A stretch of 64,000 bases of DNA from Halomicrobium salinisoli (GTDB lineage Archaea > Halobacteriota > Halobacteria > Halobacteriales > Haloarculaceae): positions 2,790,001 through 2,854,000 of the forward strand of contig NZ_CP084463.1 of assembly GCF_020405185.1 (NCBI RefSeq). Direction: 5' to 3'. The first letter of the stretch is position 1; each line of letters begins with the position of its first letter. Under the pieces are notes generated by a model, which was not told the DNA's origin, did no database searches, and was given only the letters and a program-made list of their open reading frames with translations. A program made the position numbers and the translations under genes. This document shows positions 23,908-33,050 of the stretch, piece after piece.

Positions 23908-24020
23908 CTGGTTGTCGGTTCTACGGTACTGGAACACAAAGTGCCTTTGGATCCGGGGGGTCGACCGGCGCGTCGATGGCGTCGGCCGGCAGTTCCCGGA
24001 GTAGCCTCGCACCGACGGCG

Positions 24021-25829
24021 TCAGGAGAGCTGTTCGAACTCGTCGAGGTAGTCGCGGTACGCGCCGGTCGCGGTCTCGATCGGGTCCGCCGAGGACATGT
24101 CGACCCCGGCGTCGCGCAGCAGTTCGAGCGGGTACTTGCGCGATCCGCTGCGGAGGAACTCGCGGTAGCTGCGCGCCGCGGGCTCGCCCTCGTCCAGGAT
24201 GCCGTCGACGAGCGCGACGGCCGCGGAGATGCCCGTCGCGTACTGGTAGACGTAGAAGGCCCGGTAGAAGTGCGGGATGCGCATCCACTCGCGGGCGATC
24301 CGGTCGTCGAGTTCGGCGGGCGCGTAGTAGTCGCCCTTCAGCCCCGCGTAGAGGTCGTCCAGGCGGTCGGGCGTGAGCGGGTCGCCCTCCTCGACCATCC
24401 GGTGTGTGCGGTGCTCGAACTCGGCGAACATGGTCTGGCGGAACAGCGTCGAGCGGAACCGCTCCAGGTACTCGTTGAGGACGTGCCGGCGGAGGACCTC
24501 GTCCTCGACGGTCTCCAGGAGGTGGTGCGTGAGGAGGGTCTCGTTGACCGTCGACGCCACCTCGGCGACGAAGATCTCGTAGCCGGAGTAGACGTAGGGC
24601 TGCTCCTCGCTGGTGTACTCCGAGTGCAGCGAGTGGCCCAGCTCGTGGGCCAGCGTGTACATCGAGGAGACGTCGTCCTGGTAGTTCAGCAGGATGTACG
24701 GCTGGGAGTCGTAGGTCCCGCCGGAGTAGGCGCCCGATTGCTTGTTCCGCGTCTCGTAGACGTCGACCCACCGCGAGTCGAGGCCCTCCGCGACGCGGGA
24801 CTGGTAGTCTTCGCCCAGCGGCGCGACGGCGTCGACGACGTACTCGCGCGCCTGATCGTACTCGACGTCGGGCGACTCCTCCCGGACGAGCGGCATGTAG
24901 AGGTCCCACATCCGCAGTTCGTCGTCGCCGTCGTCGGCCCGATCGGTGACCGACTCCCGCTTCAGTTCGGCGTGGCGGTGCAGGGCGTCGAGGTTCTCCC
25001 GGACGGTGTCGACGAGCGTGTCGTACACCTCGACGGGGACGTTCGGGCCGTCCAGCGCCGCCTCGCGGGCGGTGTCGTAGTTGCGCGCCCGCGCGGTCTT
25101 GACGTCGGTCTTCACGCTGTTCTTGTAGGCCGCGCCGACGGCGTTGCGGACGGTCTCCCACTCGTCGTAGAACGCCTCGTATACCCGCCGGCGGAACTCG
25201 CGGTCGGGCTCCTTCTGGAGCGTCGTGAAGTTGTTGAGCGTGATCGGCTGCTCCTCGCCGTCGGGGTCCTCCACTGTGGGGAACGCCATGTCCGCGTTGG
25301 CGAGCATGTTGTACACCTCGCCGGGCGCGCCCGTGACCTCGCTCAGTTCGGCCATCAGCTCCTCGACCTCCGCAGAGCGGGTGTGCTCTTTCATCCGGAG
25401 CACGTCGTCGAAGAAGTGCTCGTACTCCTCGAGGGCCGGCTCCGCGTCCATCATCGCCTCGACGTCCTCCCACTCCAGCCCCTGGAGTTCGGGCTCGAGG
25501 AAGCTCCCCGCGCTGGAGGCGTCCGCGGAGAGCGACTCCGTCCGCGCCGTCAGCGCCTGGTACTCGTCCCGGGTCGTGTCCTCGTCCTTCCGCATCCGGG
25601 CGTAGGCGGAGACGTTCGCGACCGTCCGCATCAGCTCCTCGTAGGTCTCCAGGGTCGCCAGCAGCGTCGCGGCGTCCTCGGTGGCGCGGCCCTCGTAGGC
25701 GGCCAGGTCCTCGATCAGCTCCTCGGCGGCCTCGTAGTCGGCCTCCCACGCCTCGTCGTCGGCGTAGAGGGACTCCAGGTCCCACTTGTACTCCTCGTCG
25801 ATCTCCGAGCGCTCGGGCACCGAACTCAT
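24021..25829 (-). CDS. pepF: Oligoendopeptidase F
   Basis: A 602-residue M3B zinc metallopeptidase that degrades short peptides in the cytoplasm, likely products of the proteasome. The active site HELGHSLHSEY is at 395-405 (zinc ligands His395, His399), with the downstream Glu in YEIFVAEVASTVNE. The long helical N-terminal domain is complete and no signal peptide is present. It lies directly upstream of PAN on the same strand, separated by 113 bases, an apt pairing of unfoldase and peptidase genes. A TATA-like gcttacgt lies about 28 bases before the ATG. Confidence 0.95.
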   Translation of the reverse strand: MSSVPERSEIDEEYKWDLESLYADDEAWEADYEAAEELIEDLAAYEGRATEDAATLLATLETYEELMRTVANVSAYARMRKDEDTTRDEYQALTARTESLSADASSAGSFLEPELQGLEWEDVEAMMDAEPALEEYEHFFDDVLRMKEHTRSAEVEELMAELSEVTGAPGEVYNMLANADMAFPTVEDPDGEEQPITLNNFTTLQKEPDREFRRRVYEAFYDEWETVRNAVGAAYKNSVKTDVKTARARNYDTAREAALDGPNVPVEVYDTLVDTVRENLDALHRHAELKRESVTDRADDGDDELRMWDLYMPLVREESPDVEYDQAREYVVDAVAPLGEDYQSRVAEGLDSRWVDVYETRNKQSGAYSGGTYDSQPYILLNYQDDVSSMYTLAHELGHSLHSEYTSEEQPYVYSGYEIFVAEVASTVNETLLTHHLLETVEDEVLRRHVLNEYLERFRSTLFRQTMFAEFEHRTHRMVEEGDPLTPDRLDDLYAGLKGDYYAPAELDDRIAREWMRIPHFYRAFYVYQYATGISAAVALVDGILDEGEPAARSYREFLRSGSRKYPLELLRDAGVDMSSADPIETATGAYRDYLDEFEQLS

Positions 25830-25933
25830 GTAGGGCCGCGTTGGAGCGGTCCGGACGTAAGCCTTTCCGGGTCGCCGCGCTCGCCGTCAGCGGCCGAATC
25901 CGACCCGTGAACTGACCGGCCGAGGGGCCGACC

Positions 25934-26728
25934 CTACAGCCCGTCCAGCACCTCGCCGGCCACCCGCGCCCGCGTCCGCCACTCCGCCCGGCGCTCGCCG
26001 AAGACGTCCCGCGCGCTCTCGGCGGCGTCCTCGTCGACGACGAACGCCAGCGACGGGTACGCCACGTCCGCCAGAACGAGCGGGTACGCCGGTGCGGGCG
26101 GAATGCCCTCGTGGCCCGGCAGCGGCTCCGGCGCGAGCGCGCGCTCGACGCGGTCGCGGTCCGCCTCGCCGGTCGCCACGGCACCGATCAGCGAGACGAG
26201 CCGTCGGACCAGTTGCCGGGCGAACCCGCCCGCCCGGAAGGTCAGTTCGAGGTAATCCCCGTCGACGGCCAGCGACGCCGAGAGGTCCCGCACCGTCCCC
26301 TCGTCGTCGGGCGTCAGATTGTGGAAGTCGCGCTCGCCGGCCAGCGCGTCGACGGCCGTGCGGGCCCGCTCCGGGTCGGCGTCGGGCGCGTGCAGGTGGT
26401 AGACGTACTCGCGGGCGACGGCGTCGTGGGTCGCGTGGTAGCCCTCCGGCGCGTCCGCCCGCGCCCAGGCGCGGACGTCGGCCGGGAGCTCGGCGTTGAA
26501 CGCGGCCGGCGAGAGCCACTCCGGCGCCTCGAAGGCGACCGTCTGGGCGCGCGCGGAGACGCCGGCGTCGGTCCGGCCCGCCGCGGCGTACCCCGCAGGC
26601 ACCCGCTCGTCGCCGACGCCCAGGGCCGCCAGGGCGTCCAGAATCGCGTCCTCGACGGTGGGGACGTCGGGCTGGCGCTGGAACCCCCGATACGCCCGGC
26701 CGTCGTAGGCGATCCGGTAGGCGTCCAT
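25934..26728 (-). CDS. truA: tRNA pseudouridine synthase A
   Basis: A 264-residue TruA, which makes pseudouridine at positions 38-40 in the tRNA anticodon arm. The catalytic Asp54 lies in AAGRTDAGVSA (50-60). The opening YRIAYDGRAYRGFQRQPD and the late block FRAGGFARQLVRRLV are family signatures. I chose the ATG at 26728; the upstream ATG at 26752 would add MPAPPSRP with no counterpart in the family. Alone between pepF and a divergent acetyltransferase. Confidence 0.93.
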   Translation of the reverse strand: MDAYRIAYDGRAYRGFQRQPDVPTVEDAILDALAALGVGDERVPAGYAAAGRTDAGVSARAQTVAFEAPEWLSPAAFNAELPADVRAWARADAPEGYHATHDAVAREYVYHLHAPDADPERARTAVDALAGERDFHNLTPDDEGTVRDLSASLAVDGDYLELTFRAGGFARQLVRRLVSLIGAVATGEADRDRVERALAPEPLPGHEGIPPAPAYPLVLADVAYPSLAFVVDEDAAESARDVFGERRAEWRTRARVAGEVLDGL

Positions 26729-26854
26729 GGGCCGACTGGGCGGGGCGGGCACTTCGATGGTCCGGTTCCGACGCCCGTCGGCCGCCCCGGTGGGTTTTCA
26801 CGCCCCGGGAAGGGAGTCCCGGGTTTAGGTGGCTCGGGCCCGAAGGTCGGACCG

Positions 26855-27385
26855 ATGACAACCGACGCCGCCGCGGCGGACCGCTTCCCCCGGCCGCCCC
26901 TCTCCTTCGTCGACGCGGCGGACCGGGCCGTCGAGGTCGAGGCGCTCGACGACCCCGGCGGGGAAGCCGACGCGCTGGTCGACATGTACGCCGACTTCGC
27001 CGCCGCCGACCGCGCCCAGGGGCTCCCGCCGCGGACGGAGCCGCGGATCCGCGACTGGATCGAGCGGCTGCTCGACGAGGGGCGCAACGTCGTCGCCCGC
27101 CACGGGGACCGGACGGTCGGCCACGCCGCCCTGCTGCCCTACGAGGACACCTCCGAACTCGTCATCTTCGTCCACCCCGACTACCAGGAGGCCGGCATCG
27201 GCTCGCGGCTCATCCGCGCGCTGCTGGGCCACGGCCAGGAGACCGGCATCGCCCACGTCTGGCTCTCCGTCCAGCAAGACAACCACGTCGCACGCAGCCT
27301 CTATCGGTCGGTCGGCTTCGAGACGGTCGAGAGCCACGAGATCGAGTACGAGATGGAGCTGGACCTGCTGCCCGCGGAGGAGTAG
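26855..27385 (+). CDS. GNAT-family N-acetyltransferase
   Basis: A 176-residue GNAT acetyltransferase. The acetyl-CoA binding motif A is VHPDYQEAGIGSRLIRALL (106-124), followed by motif B (VARSLYRSVGFETVESHEIEYEM). The N-terminal 25 residues are an unstructured extension, then helix-rich substrate-binding segments. Substrate unknown; protein N-termini, small amines or antibiotics are all possible. The TATA-like gtttaggt about 30 bases before the ATG predicts a leaderless transcript. Confidence 0.88.
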   Translation: MTTDAAAADRFPRPPLSFVDAADRAVEVEALDDPGGEADALVDMYADFAAADRAQGLPPRTEPRIRDWIERLLDEGRNVVARHGDRTVGHAALLPYEDTSELVIFVHPDYQEAGIGSRLIRALLGHGQETGIAHVWLSVQQDNHVARSLYRSVGFETVESHEIEYEMELDLLPAEE

Positions 27386-27423
27386 GCGGGGGACGACGTC
27401 CGGTCGTCCGGCCGGCCGGGCGA

Positions 27424-28254
27424 TCAGATCGCGCTCGGCTCGCCCGCACCGGTCGTGCCCGGACCGCCCGGTCCGCCCTCGTCCTCGCGGAGCTGGACGA
27501 ACGCGTCGGCGAAGACGCCGTAGCCTGCGACGCTGGCGATCGACACGAGCCCGATGGTGACGAGTTCGCCGACGAGGGGGTCGACGAGCGACAGCGTGGT
27601 CCCGGCGCCGCTCGCCAGCCCCGACAGCGCGCCGAACACGACGAAGATCGCCAGCAGCCGCCACCGGTGCCCGCTCGCGAGGTCCCAGCTCCGACGCAGC
27701 GCGTCGACCGCGCCCTCGTCCTCGACGCCGATGGCGAACACGACGAACAGGAAGCTGACGGACAGGAAGACCACGACCGGGACCGCGACCAGGAAGGCGC
27801 CGAGCGCGATCAGGGCGCCGAGCGGGAGGAACAGCAACGGGACCGCGACGAGCGCGAAGACGGCGAACATCGCGGCCGACACGAGGACGTTCGCGCCGAT
27901 CGCCGAGAGCGTCGCGCGCCCGATGCGGCGCGCGTACAGGTCGCTCGGGAACGAGGACAGCGCGGCGGGGTCGCGGGACAGCGCCCGCGCCGCGACGACG
28001 TACAGCGCCGTCCCGACGACCAGCCCCAGGAGCGCGAGGACGGCCGCGACGGCGGCCGAGACGGGGAGAGTGAACCCGACCTCGCTCTCCATCGCCGCTC
28101 GCTGCTCGGGCGGTACCAGTTCGACGACGAGCGTGTACGTCGATCCCAGGAACACAAGCTGGTACGCGAACGTGGCGACCGTCAGAACGACGCCGCTGGT
28201 CGAGGCCGCGCGCCGGAGCCCGCGTCCGAGCGCCCGACCGATCTGGAGGGCCAT
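27424..28254 (-). CDS. Haloarchaeal multi-spanning membrane protein (DUF7847-like)
   Basis: A 276-residue membrane protein starting MALQIGRALGRGLRRAASTSG, with about six hydrophobic helices (24-45, 75-100, 125-150, 155-185, 210-230, 235-255). The segment DEGAVDALRRSWDLASGHRWRLL is typical of a family of haloarchaeal six-helix proteins related to glycerophosphodiester phosphodiesterase membrane domains. No active-site motif. The longer frame to 28374 is probably not translated. Function unknown. Confidence 0.72.
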   Translation of the reverse strand: MALQIGRALGRGLRRAASTSGVVLTVATFAYQLVFLGSTYTLVVELVPPEQRAAMESEVGFTLPVSAAVAAVLALLGLVVGTALYVVAARALSRDPAALSSFPSDLYARRIGRATLSAIGANVLVSAAMFAVFALVAVPLLFLPLGALIALGAFLVAVPVVVFLSVSFLFVVFAIGVEDEGAVDALRRSWDLASGHRWRLLAIFVVFGALSGLASGAGTTLSLVDPLVGELVTIGLVSIASVAGYGVFADAFVQLREDEGGPGGPGTTGAGEPSAI

Positions 28255-28392
28255 AGGCGGGAGTTCACCGGCTCCGGTCTTAAATTTTGATCGCAGGTGT
28301 CGACCGGAAGCAGTCGGTTCGGGGCCCGTTACGTCCGGATTCCCGCGGGTTGCTCCCGACGACGACTGGCCCATCCGCGGCGGGACGCTGCC

Positions 28393-29697
28393 TCAGGCGA
28401 AGTCGTCGAAGGTCGGTCGCTCGCGGTCGCCGGGGACGTCGTCGACCGGCGCCGTCGTCTGGTCGCCCGATTCCATGTCCTTGACGGTGACCTCGTCGTT
28501 CTCGAGGTCCTGCTCGCCGACGATGATCACCGTCTCGGCGTTGATCGAGTCGGCGTAGCCCATCTGCGCGCCGAAGCTCCGGTCTGCGACGTCCGTCTCG
28601 ACGACGTGCCCGCGGGAGCGCAGGTCCCCCACGATGCGGGCGGCGACCGATCGGGTGTCGCCGACCTGCAGGACGTAGTAGTCGGTCGACAGCGCCTCCT
28701 CGGGCCAGACGCCGGCGCGCTGGCAGAGCAGGCCCAGCGTGGCGTGGCCCGGTGCGAACCCGACGGCGGGTGTCGGCTGGCCGCCGAAGCCCTCGATGAG
28801 GTCGTCGTAGCGGCCGCCGCCGAACACCGAGCGGGACACCTCGCCGGTCGAGTCGAAGCACTCGAAGACGACACCGGTGTAGTAATCGAGCCCGCGGGCG
28901 GTGGTCAGCGAGACGGTGCAGTACTCGCGGGCGCCGAAGTCCTCCGCGGCGGAAAGCACCGCTTCGAGGTTCTCGACGGCGTCGCCGACCTGCTCGGAGC
29001 CCGACCACTCCGCGAGGGTGTCCAGCTCGTCGGTGTCGACCTGGAGCATCTCGTCGAACTCCTCGGCCTGGTCGACGGAGAGGCCCGCCGCCGTCAGCAG
29101 CTCGAAGTACTCCTCGCGGTCGACCTTCGCCCGCTTGTCGACGGCGCGGACGGCCTCCCTGACGTCGACGTCGGCGTCGAACGAGTCCAGCAGCCCGGAG
29201 AGGATGTCGCGGTGCGAGACGCGGAAGTCGAAGTCGTCGCCCGTCAGCCCCAGTTCGGTGAGCATGTCCGCGGCGACCGCCAGGACCTCCGCGTCGGCGT
29301 CCGGCTCCGACGACCCGAAGACGTCGACGTTGGTCTGGTAGAACTCGCGGAACCGGCCCTGCTGGACCTGCTCGTAGCGCCAGAACGGCCGCGTCGAGTA
29401 CCACTTGATCGGCTTGGACAGCTCCTGCTGCTTCGCGACGACCATCCGGGCGACCGTCGGCGTCAGCTCCGGAGTCAGGGCGACGTCGCGGCCGCCCTTG
29501 TCCTCGAAGCTGTACAGCTCCTCGACGATCTCCTCGCCGGACTTGTCGACGTACATCTGGGTCTGCTCGAGGGCGGGCGTCCCGATCTCCCGGAAGCCGT
29601 AGCGGCCGGCCACCGACTCCAGCCGGTCGGTCACCCACCGCCGGGCCTGCATCTCCTCGGGATAGAAGTCGCGAAAGCCCTTGATGCGGTCGTACAT
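28393..29697 (-). CDS. hisS: Histidyl-tRNA synthetase
   Basis: A 434-residue class II aminoacyl-tRNA synthetase. Motif 1 begins near the N-terminus (FRDFYPEEMQARRWV), motif 2 is RPFWRYEQVQQGRFREFYQ (about 108-126), and the His-specific loops include RGLDYYTGVVFE and motif 3 FGGGRYD. A C-terminal anticodon-binding domain (330-420) is complete. The enzyme joins histidine to tRNA-His. A repeat-free gap of 138 bases separates it from the membrane protein downstream. Confidence 0.96.
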   Translation of the reverse strand: MYDRIKGFRDFYPEEMQARRWVTDRLESVAGRYGFREIGTPALEQTQMYVDKSGEEIVEELYSFEDKGGRDVALTPELTPTVARMVVAKQQELSKPIKWYSTRPFWRYEQVQQGRFREFYQTNVDVFGSSEPDADAEVLAVAADMLTELGLTGDDFDFRVSHRDILSGLLDSFDADVDVREAVRAVDKRAKVDREEYFELLTAAGLSVDQAEEFDEMLQVDTDELDTLAEWSGSEQVGDAVENLEAVLSAAEDFGAREYCTVSLTTARGLDYYTGVVFECFDSTGEVSRSVFGGGRYDDLIEGFGGQPTPAVGFAPGHATLGLLCQRAGVWPEEALSTDYYVLQVGDTRSVAARIVGDLRSRGHVVETDVADRSFGAQMGYADSINAETVIIVGEQDLENDEVTVKDMESGDQTTAPVDDVPGDRERPTFDDFA

Positions 29698-29842
29698 GTC
29701 TCCCCTTTCCCGGAGCGGGCAATTGAAACTGTCCTTACGCGCGTCGTGGGCGGGCGGCCGACGGTGACCGGAGCCGGCCCGCGCGTCTGCCGGGGGACGG
29801 CGCCCCCCGGGACCGGCCAGCGTGTCTACGGGAGGACCGCCC

Positions 29843-31027
29843 TCACTGCTGGCGGAACCGGTCGATGGCGTCCTTCGCCGACTTCGCCGCCGCCGCGGTC
29901 GAGCCGATCTCCTCGATGGGGATCGACGTCGGTTCCTTCTCCTCCTCGTCGGGTTCCTCGACTTCCTCGACGTGACCGCGGACCCGGACGATGGGCTCCT
30001 CGCGACTGCGGAGGGCGCGGTAGCCGGCCGCCAGCGCGACGCCGGCCGCCAGGCCGAGCCCGGCGATCACCGGACCGGACAGCGGCCCGCGCTGGGTCAG
30101 GCGGGTGTAGAGGCTCGAATCGGAGACGTGGCCCTCGTGGTCGCCGCGCTGCTCCAGGTCTCCCACGGGCTCGTCGAGGATGTTCTCCTCGGACGTCCGT
30201 GCGGGCTCGTCCTGCTTCTGCTGGCTGATGAACGTCGTGGACATGAGCCGGTCCGTGAGGCCACTGGCGTAGGTGCCCATCGCCGACAGCCACTTCGCGC
30301 CGCCGCCGACGTACACGTCGCGCTGCGGGCTCTCGGCGGCGTTCAGGATGGCCCGCGCCACCGTCTCGGGCGCGTAGACCGGTGGCGGGAGATCCGGTGC
30401 CTCGTCCATGTAGTTCTTCGCGTGCTCGGGATACGGCGTATCGATCGAGGCGGGCTTGATCAGCGTCACCGAGACGGGCGCGTCCTCGGCCATGAGTTCG
30501 GCCCGCAGGGCGTCGGTGAACGCCTTGACGGCGTGTTTCGAGGCCGAGTAGCTCCCCTGCATCGGCAACGCCTGGTCCGAGGCGACGCTGCCGACGTTGA
30601 TGATCGCCCCGGGCTTGTGCCGGTTCTTGTAGTGCGCCGCGGCCGCCAGCGAGCCGTACAGCAGCCCCCAGACGTTGGTCTCGAACTGCTCGCGCATGTC
30701 GTTGACCGGGACCTCGTCCAACCGTCCGTAGATGAACTGCGCTGCGCCGTTGACCCAGGTGTCGAACCCGCCGTAGGTCTCCTCGGCGACGGCGACGATC
30801 TGGCCCGCCGCCTCCGGGTCGCTCACGTCGGTCGCGACGTACACCGCCTCGCCGCCCGCCTCGGAGATCTCGTGGGTCAGGTCGTCCAGCGCGTCCTCGC
30901 TGCGGGCGACCAGCACCAGGCGCGCGCCGCGCCTGGCGGCCATCCGAGCGGTCGTCAGCCCGATGCCCGAGGTCGCCCCGGTGATCACGATCACCTGGTC
31001 CTCGACCGACCGCAGGTCCGGGGTCAC
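29843..31027 (-). CDS. Short-chain dehydrogenase with C-terminal membrane segment
   Basis: An SDR-family oxidoreductase of 394 residues if the GTG at 31027 is used. The NAD(P) motif TGATSGIG (about 16-23) and the catalytic Ser plus YSASKHAVKAF (Tyr-x-x-x-Lys) are present. After the 250-residue SDR domain comes a linker, one hydrophobic segment (PVIAGLGLAAGVALAAGYRAL), and an acidic tail, so the enzyme is probably anchored to the membrane. The frame runs on to an ATG at 31162, but those extra 45 residues are basic and unlike the family. Substrate unknown. Confidence 0.82.
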   Translation of the reverse strand: MTPDLRSVEDQVIVITGATSGIGLTTARMAARRGARLVLVARSEDALDDLTHEISEAGGEAVYVATDVSDPEAAGQIVAVAEETYGGFDTWVNGAAQFIYGRLDEVPVNDMREQFETNVWGLLYGSLAAAAHYKNRHKPGAIINVGSVASDQALPMQGSYSASKHAVKAFTDALRAELMAEDAPVSVTLIKPASIDTPYPEHAKNYMDEAPDLPPPVYAPETVARAILNAAESPQRDVYVGGGAKWLSAMGTYASGLTDRLMSTTFISQQKQDEPARTSEENILDEPVGDLEQRGDHEGHVSDSSLYTRLTQRGPLSGPVIAGLGLAAGVALAAGYRALRSREEPIVRVRGHVEEVEEPDEEEKEPTSIPIEEIGSTAAAAKSAKDAIDRFRQQ

Positions 31028-31280
31028 GCGTCCCACCTCCGGTCGAGCGCCGCCGTTGCGTCCGTGCGTCGCTGTGCGACCGCGTGCCGGGTGCTCCCGC
31101 GTTTGCTCCGAAAACGCCGGGACCGCCGAGAACTGACGTGTGGCTGGGACATGCGAAATCACTCCGACGCCGCGTCGGTGTCCGAACCACGGGCACGACG
31201 CCCTTCACGTCGGTGCCTGTATTCGCAGGGGGGACGACGCGCCGTCGATCGGCCGTCCCGCGGCGATCCGCGACGCCACT

Positions 31281-31865
31281 CTACCGGCGACCCACGACCC
31301 GCGACTGCTCGTGGTCGGGGAACACCTCGTCGACGGCGCTCGGCCCGTGCTCGCCGGCCAGCAGCGCCCGCAGTTCCGTCTCGTAGTCCGCCTTCGGAAT
31401 CGACTCGCTGGGGCCGGTCTCGACCGACAGCTCCCGCTCGACGAGGTCGTCGACCGCCCCGCGACCGTACCCCGACAGCGGCGCGACGTAGTCGACCCCG
31501 AAGCGGTCCTCGATGCTCTGCGCCAGCGGGCGGTCGACCGTCGGGGCCCGGTCGTCCCGACGGGTCCCGTCGGCGACGACGTCGGCCGTCTCCGCCACCG
31601 TCTCCAGGGCGTGCTCGTGGACCAGCTGGATCCCCCCGCTGGGGTAGCCGTCCGCGACCATCCGCTCGACGGCCGCCTCGGCCACCTCGCGGTCCAGTTC
31701 GACCGCCTCGAAGGGCAGGCCCAGCGCCTCCGCGGCCGCCCGCCCCTCGGCTGCCGTGTCACGGATTCCGAAGGTGCCACTCACGAGCGTGACGTCGTAG
31801 AACGGCTCCAGAAGCAGCGCCGAAAGCGCCGAGTCCTTCCCCCCGCTGAACAGCACGCGGGCCAT
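31281..31865 (-). CDS. PP-loop ATP pyrophosphatase-like protein (DUF7411-type)
   Basis: A 194-residue protein with an N-terminal PP-loop, SGGKDSALSALLL (7-19), as in the adenine-nucleotide alpha hydrolases that activate tRNA or cofactor substrates by adenylation. The residues VTLVSGTFGIRDTA and a DRPLAQSIEDRFGVDYVAPLSGYG block follow. It is shorter than ThiI, TtcA or asparagine synthase, and fits the haloarchaeal DUF7411 group. Its ATG directly abuts the PDCD5 stop, so the two form one transcription unit. Substrate unknown. Confidence 0.82.
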   Translation of the reverse strand: MARVLFSGGKDSALSALLLEPFYDVTLVSGTFGIRDTAAEGRAAAEALGLPFEAVELDREVAEAAVERMVADGYPSGGIQLVHEHALETVAETADVVADGTRRDDRAPTVDRPLAQSIEDRFGVDYVAPLSGYGRGAVDDLVERELSVETGPSESIPKADYETELRALLAGEHGPSAVDEVFPDHEQSRVVGRR

Positions 31866-32216
31866 CTACCGGCGCTTGATGTCGAAGCTCTGCGAGTCCG
31901 GCGTGATCTCCTTCAGCAGCTCCTTCATCTGGTCCTCGTCGATCTTGTCCTGCACCCGACCGCTGCGCGCCAGCTGGATGACCTGCTGTTCGATCTGTTC
32001 GCCCACCTGCGGCTTGGACATCTTCACCGTGTTCAGGCGCTTGCGCGCCCCGTCGGTGAGGTTCTGGCGCAGCAGCGCCTTCTTCTTCGCCTCCGCCTGC
32101 TGCTGGGCCGCTTCGCGGGCCTCGTCGTCCTGTCCACCCTGCTGTTGCTCGCGGAGCTGCTCCATCTTCTCCTCGCGTAGCTTCTCCAGTTCCTCCTCGT
32201 CTGGTTCCCCGCTCAT
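31866..32216 (-). CDS. DNA-binding protein of the PDCD5/TFAR19 family
   Basis: A 116-residue protein with a charged N-terminal helix ([21 protein letters not shown]), then the core three-helix bundle ([48 protein letters not shown]). Archaeal members bind DNA or associate with ribosomes or chaperonin, depending on study. The ATG at 32216 is chosen since upstream residues in the same frame are repeat-derived. It is followed with no gap by the PP-loop gene. A repeat element lies about 45 bases upstream. Confidence 0.92.
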   Translation of the reverse strand: MSGEPDEEELEKLREEKMEQLREQQQGGQDDEAREAAQQQAEAKKKALLRQNLTDGARKRLNTVKMSKPQVGEQIEQQVIQLARSGRVQDKIDEDQMKELLKEITPDSQSFDIKRR

Positions 32217-32260
32217 ACGTACACTCAAGTACCGACTTCTGCCGGAAAACTCTTTCCGAC

Positions 32261-32406
32261 CCACCTTTTTGCTGCGGGGGGTTTCCTCGCGCGCTCTCCG
32301 AGCGCGCTGCGGGAACCCCCCTTGCAAAAACGTGGGCGAAAAACGCTCTTCTCGCTCGGCTTCGCCTCGCGAGAAGTGAACCGGCGGCCTTCGGCCGCCG
32401 GATGCT
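32261..32406. repeat. Mosaic hairpin repeat, copy B (upstream of PDCD5)
   Basis: This copy reads ccacctttttgctgcgggg, then gtttcctcgc, a gcgcgctc/gagcgcgc hairpin (32290-32307), a gcgggaacccc block, tttgc-type tract cttgcaaaaacgtgggcgaa, a tctcgcgaggcg-type hairpin (32349-32373), gtgaaccgg, the ccggcggcc/ggccgccgg hairpin (32380-32401) and ggatgct. The frame is the reverse complement of copy C, while the hairpin stems differ in sequence. Here the T-tract end faces the PDCD5 start rather than a stop codon. Confidence 0.7.
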
Positions 32407-32562
32407 GGGCCGGAGGACTACTGCATTCATTCACAGATATCCGACTGGGATTGCCCGCAGGTAGCCGTGCTTATTGCTCATGGTCCTGAGAATCAGCCAA
32501 AACGTCCCCGTGGTGTCTTCGACTTGCCTCTCGGTCAGACGAGCGTCATCGGTGATCTGCAA

Positions 32563-32883
32563 TCAGATTTTAAGAATCATCAGTCCGATGCCGATCGCAC
32601 CCGGGATAGTCAGGATGAGAATGACACCGGTCGGACACTGCACAAACGCCGCTATTGCACCCGTGCTTGGTGGGGTAGATGAGAACACAGACAGTCCTTT
32701 GGAACACTCAGCAATTAGCGGCAAAGCCGCGTCGGACCTGGCTGATGAAACCGGAATCCCAACGACGATAGCGACGAAGATGGCGAGGGGGAGTAGCAGT
32801 AATTTCTGTGGACTTGGATTCATAAATTCGACAGATCCGGCATGGCTTAAATAGGCGTCGGCTGAAGTGATCTCTGGACTCAT
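32563..32883 (-). CDS. Small membrane protein in an AT-richer patch
   Basis: A 106-residue open frame with two hydrophobic segments (about 27-48 and 80-106) and a central loop with two cysteines (ECSKGLSVFSSTPP, VQCPTG). Start could be Met1 or Met21 (MNPSPQKLLLLPLAIFV); the latter places the first helix at the N-terminus. The DNA is less GC-rich than its neighbours, suggesting recent arrival. I recognise no family and it may not be expressed. Confidence 0.42.
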   Translation of the reverse strand: MSPEITSADAYLSHAGSVEFMNPSPQKLLLLPLAIFVAIVVGIPVSSARSDAALPLIAECSKGLSVFSSTPPSTGAIAAFVQCPTGVILILTIPGAIGIGLMILKI

Positions 32884-33050
32884 GGTATAGTCTTTGTCTC
32901 AGGGAGACACAGAGGCATCAGATGCTCCTCAGACACCCAGTACTGACCACAAGTAGGAGCCCGTAGCGTCAGCGCCCGTGACGCAGACAGCACAGTGAAC
33001 CGCTTCGGGGTCAAGCACCGAGGCATTTGCCTCAACCGCCTGTAAAACGT

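Noticed and set aside
22684..26184. Open frame of 1166 codons running through pepF, the gap and PAN on the minus strand
   Set aside because: Only the last 407 codons are PAN. The upstream part is a frame-shifted shadow of pepF and is extremely Arg/Gly-rich, as expected for GC-rich DNA read in the wrong frame.
32929..33050. Possible C-terminal gene fragment reading LQAVEANASVLDPEAV ... SYLWSVLGV on the minus strand
   Set aside because: About 40 residues look codon-like, but the upstream part of the frame is a shadow of the methyltransferase gene, and I could not tie the segment to any family.
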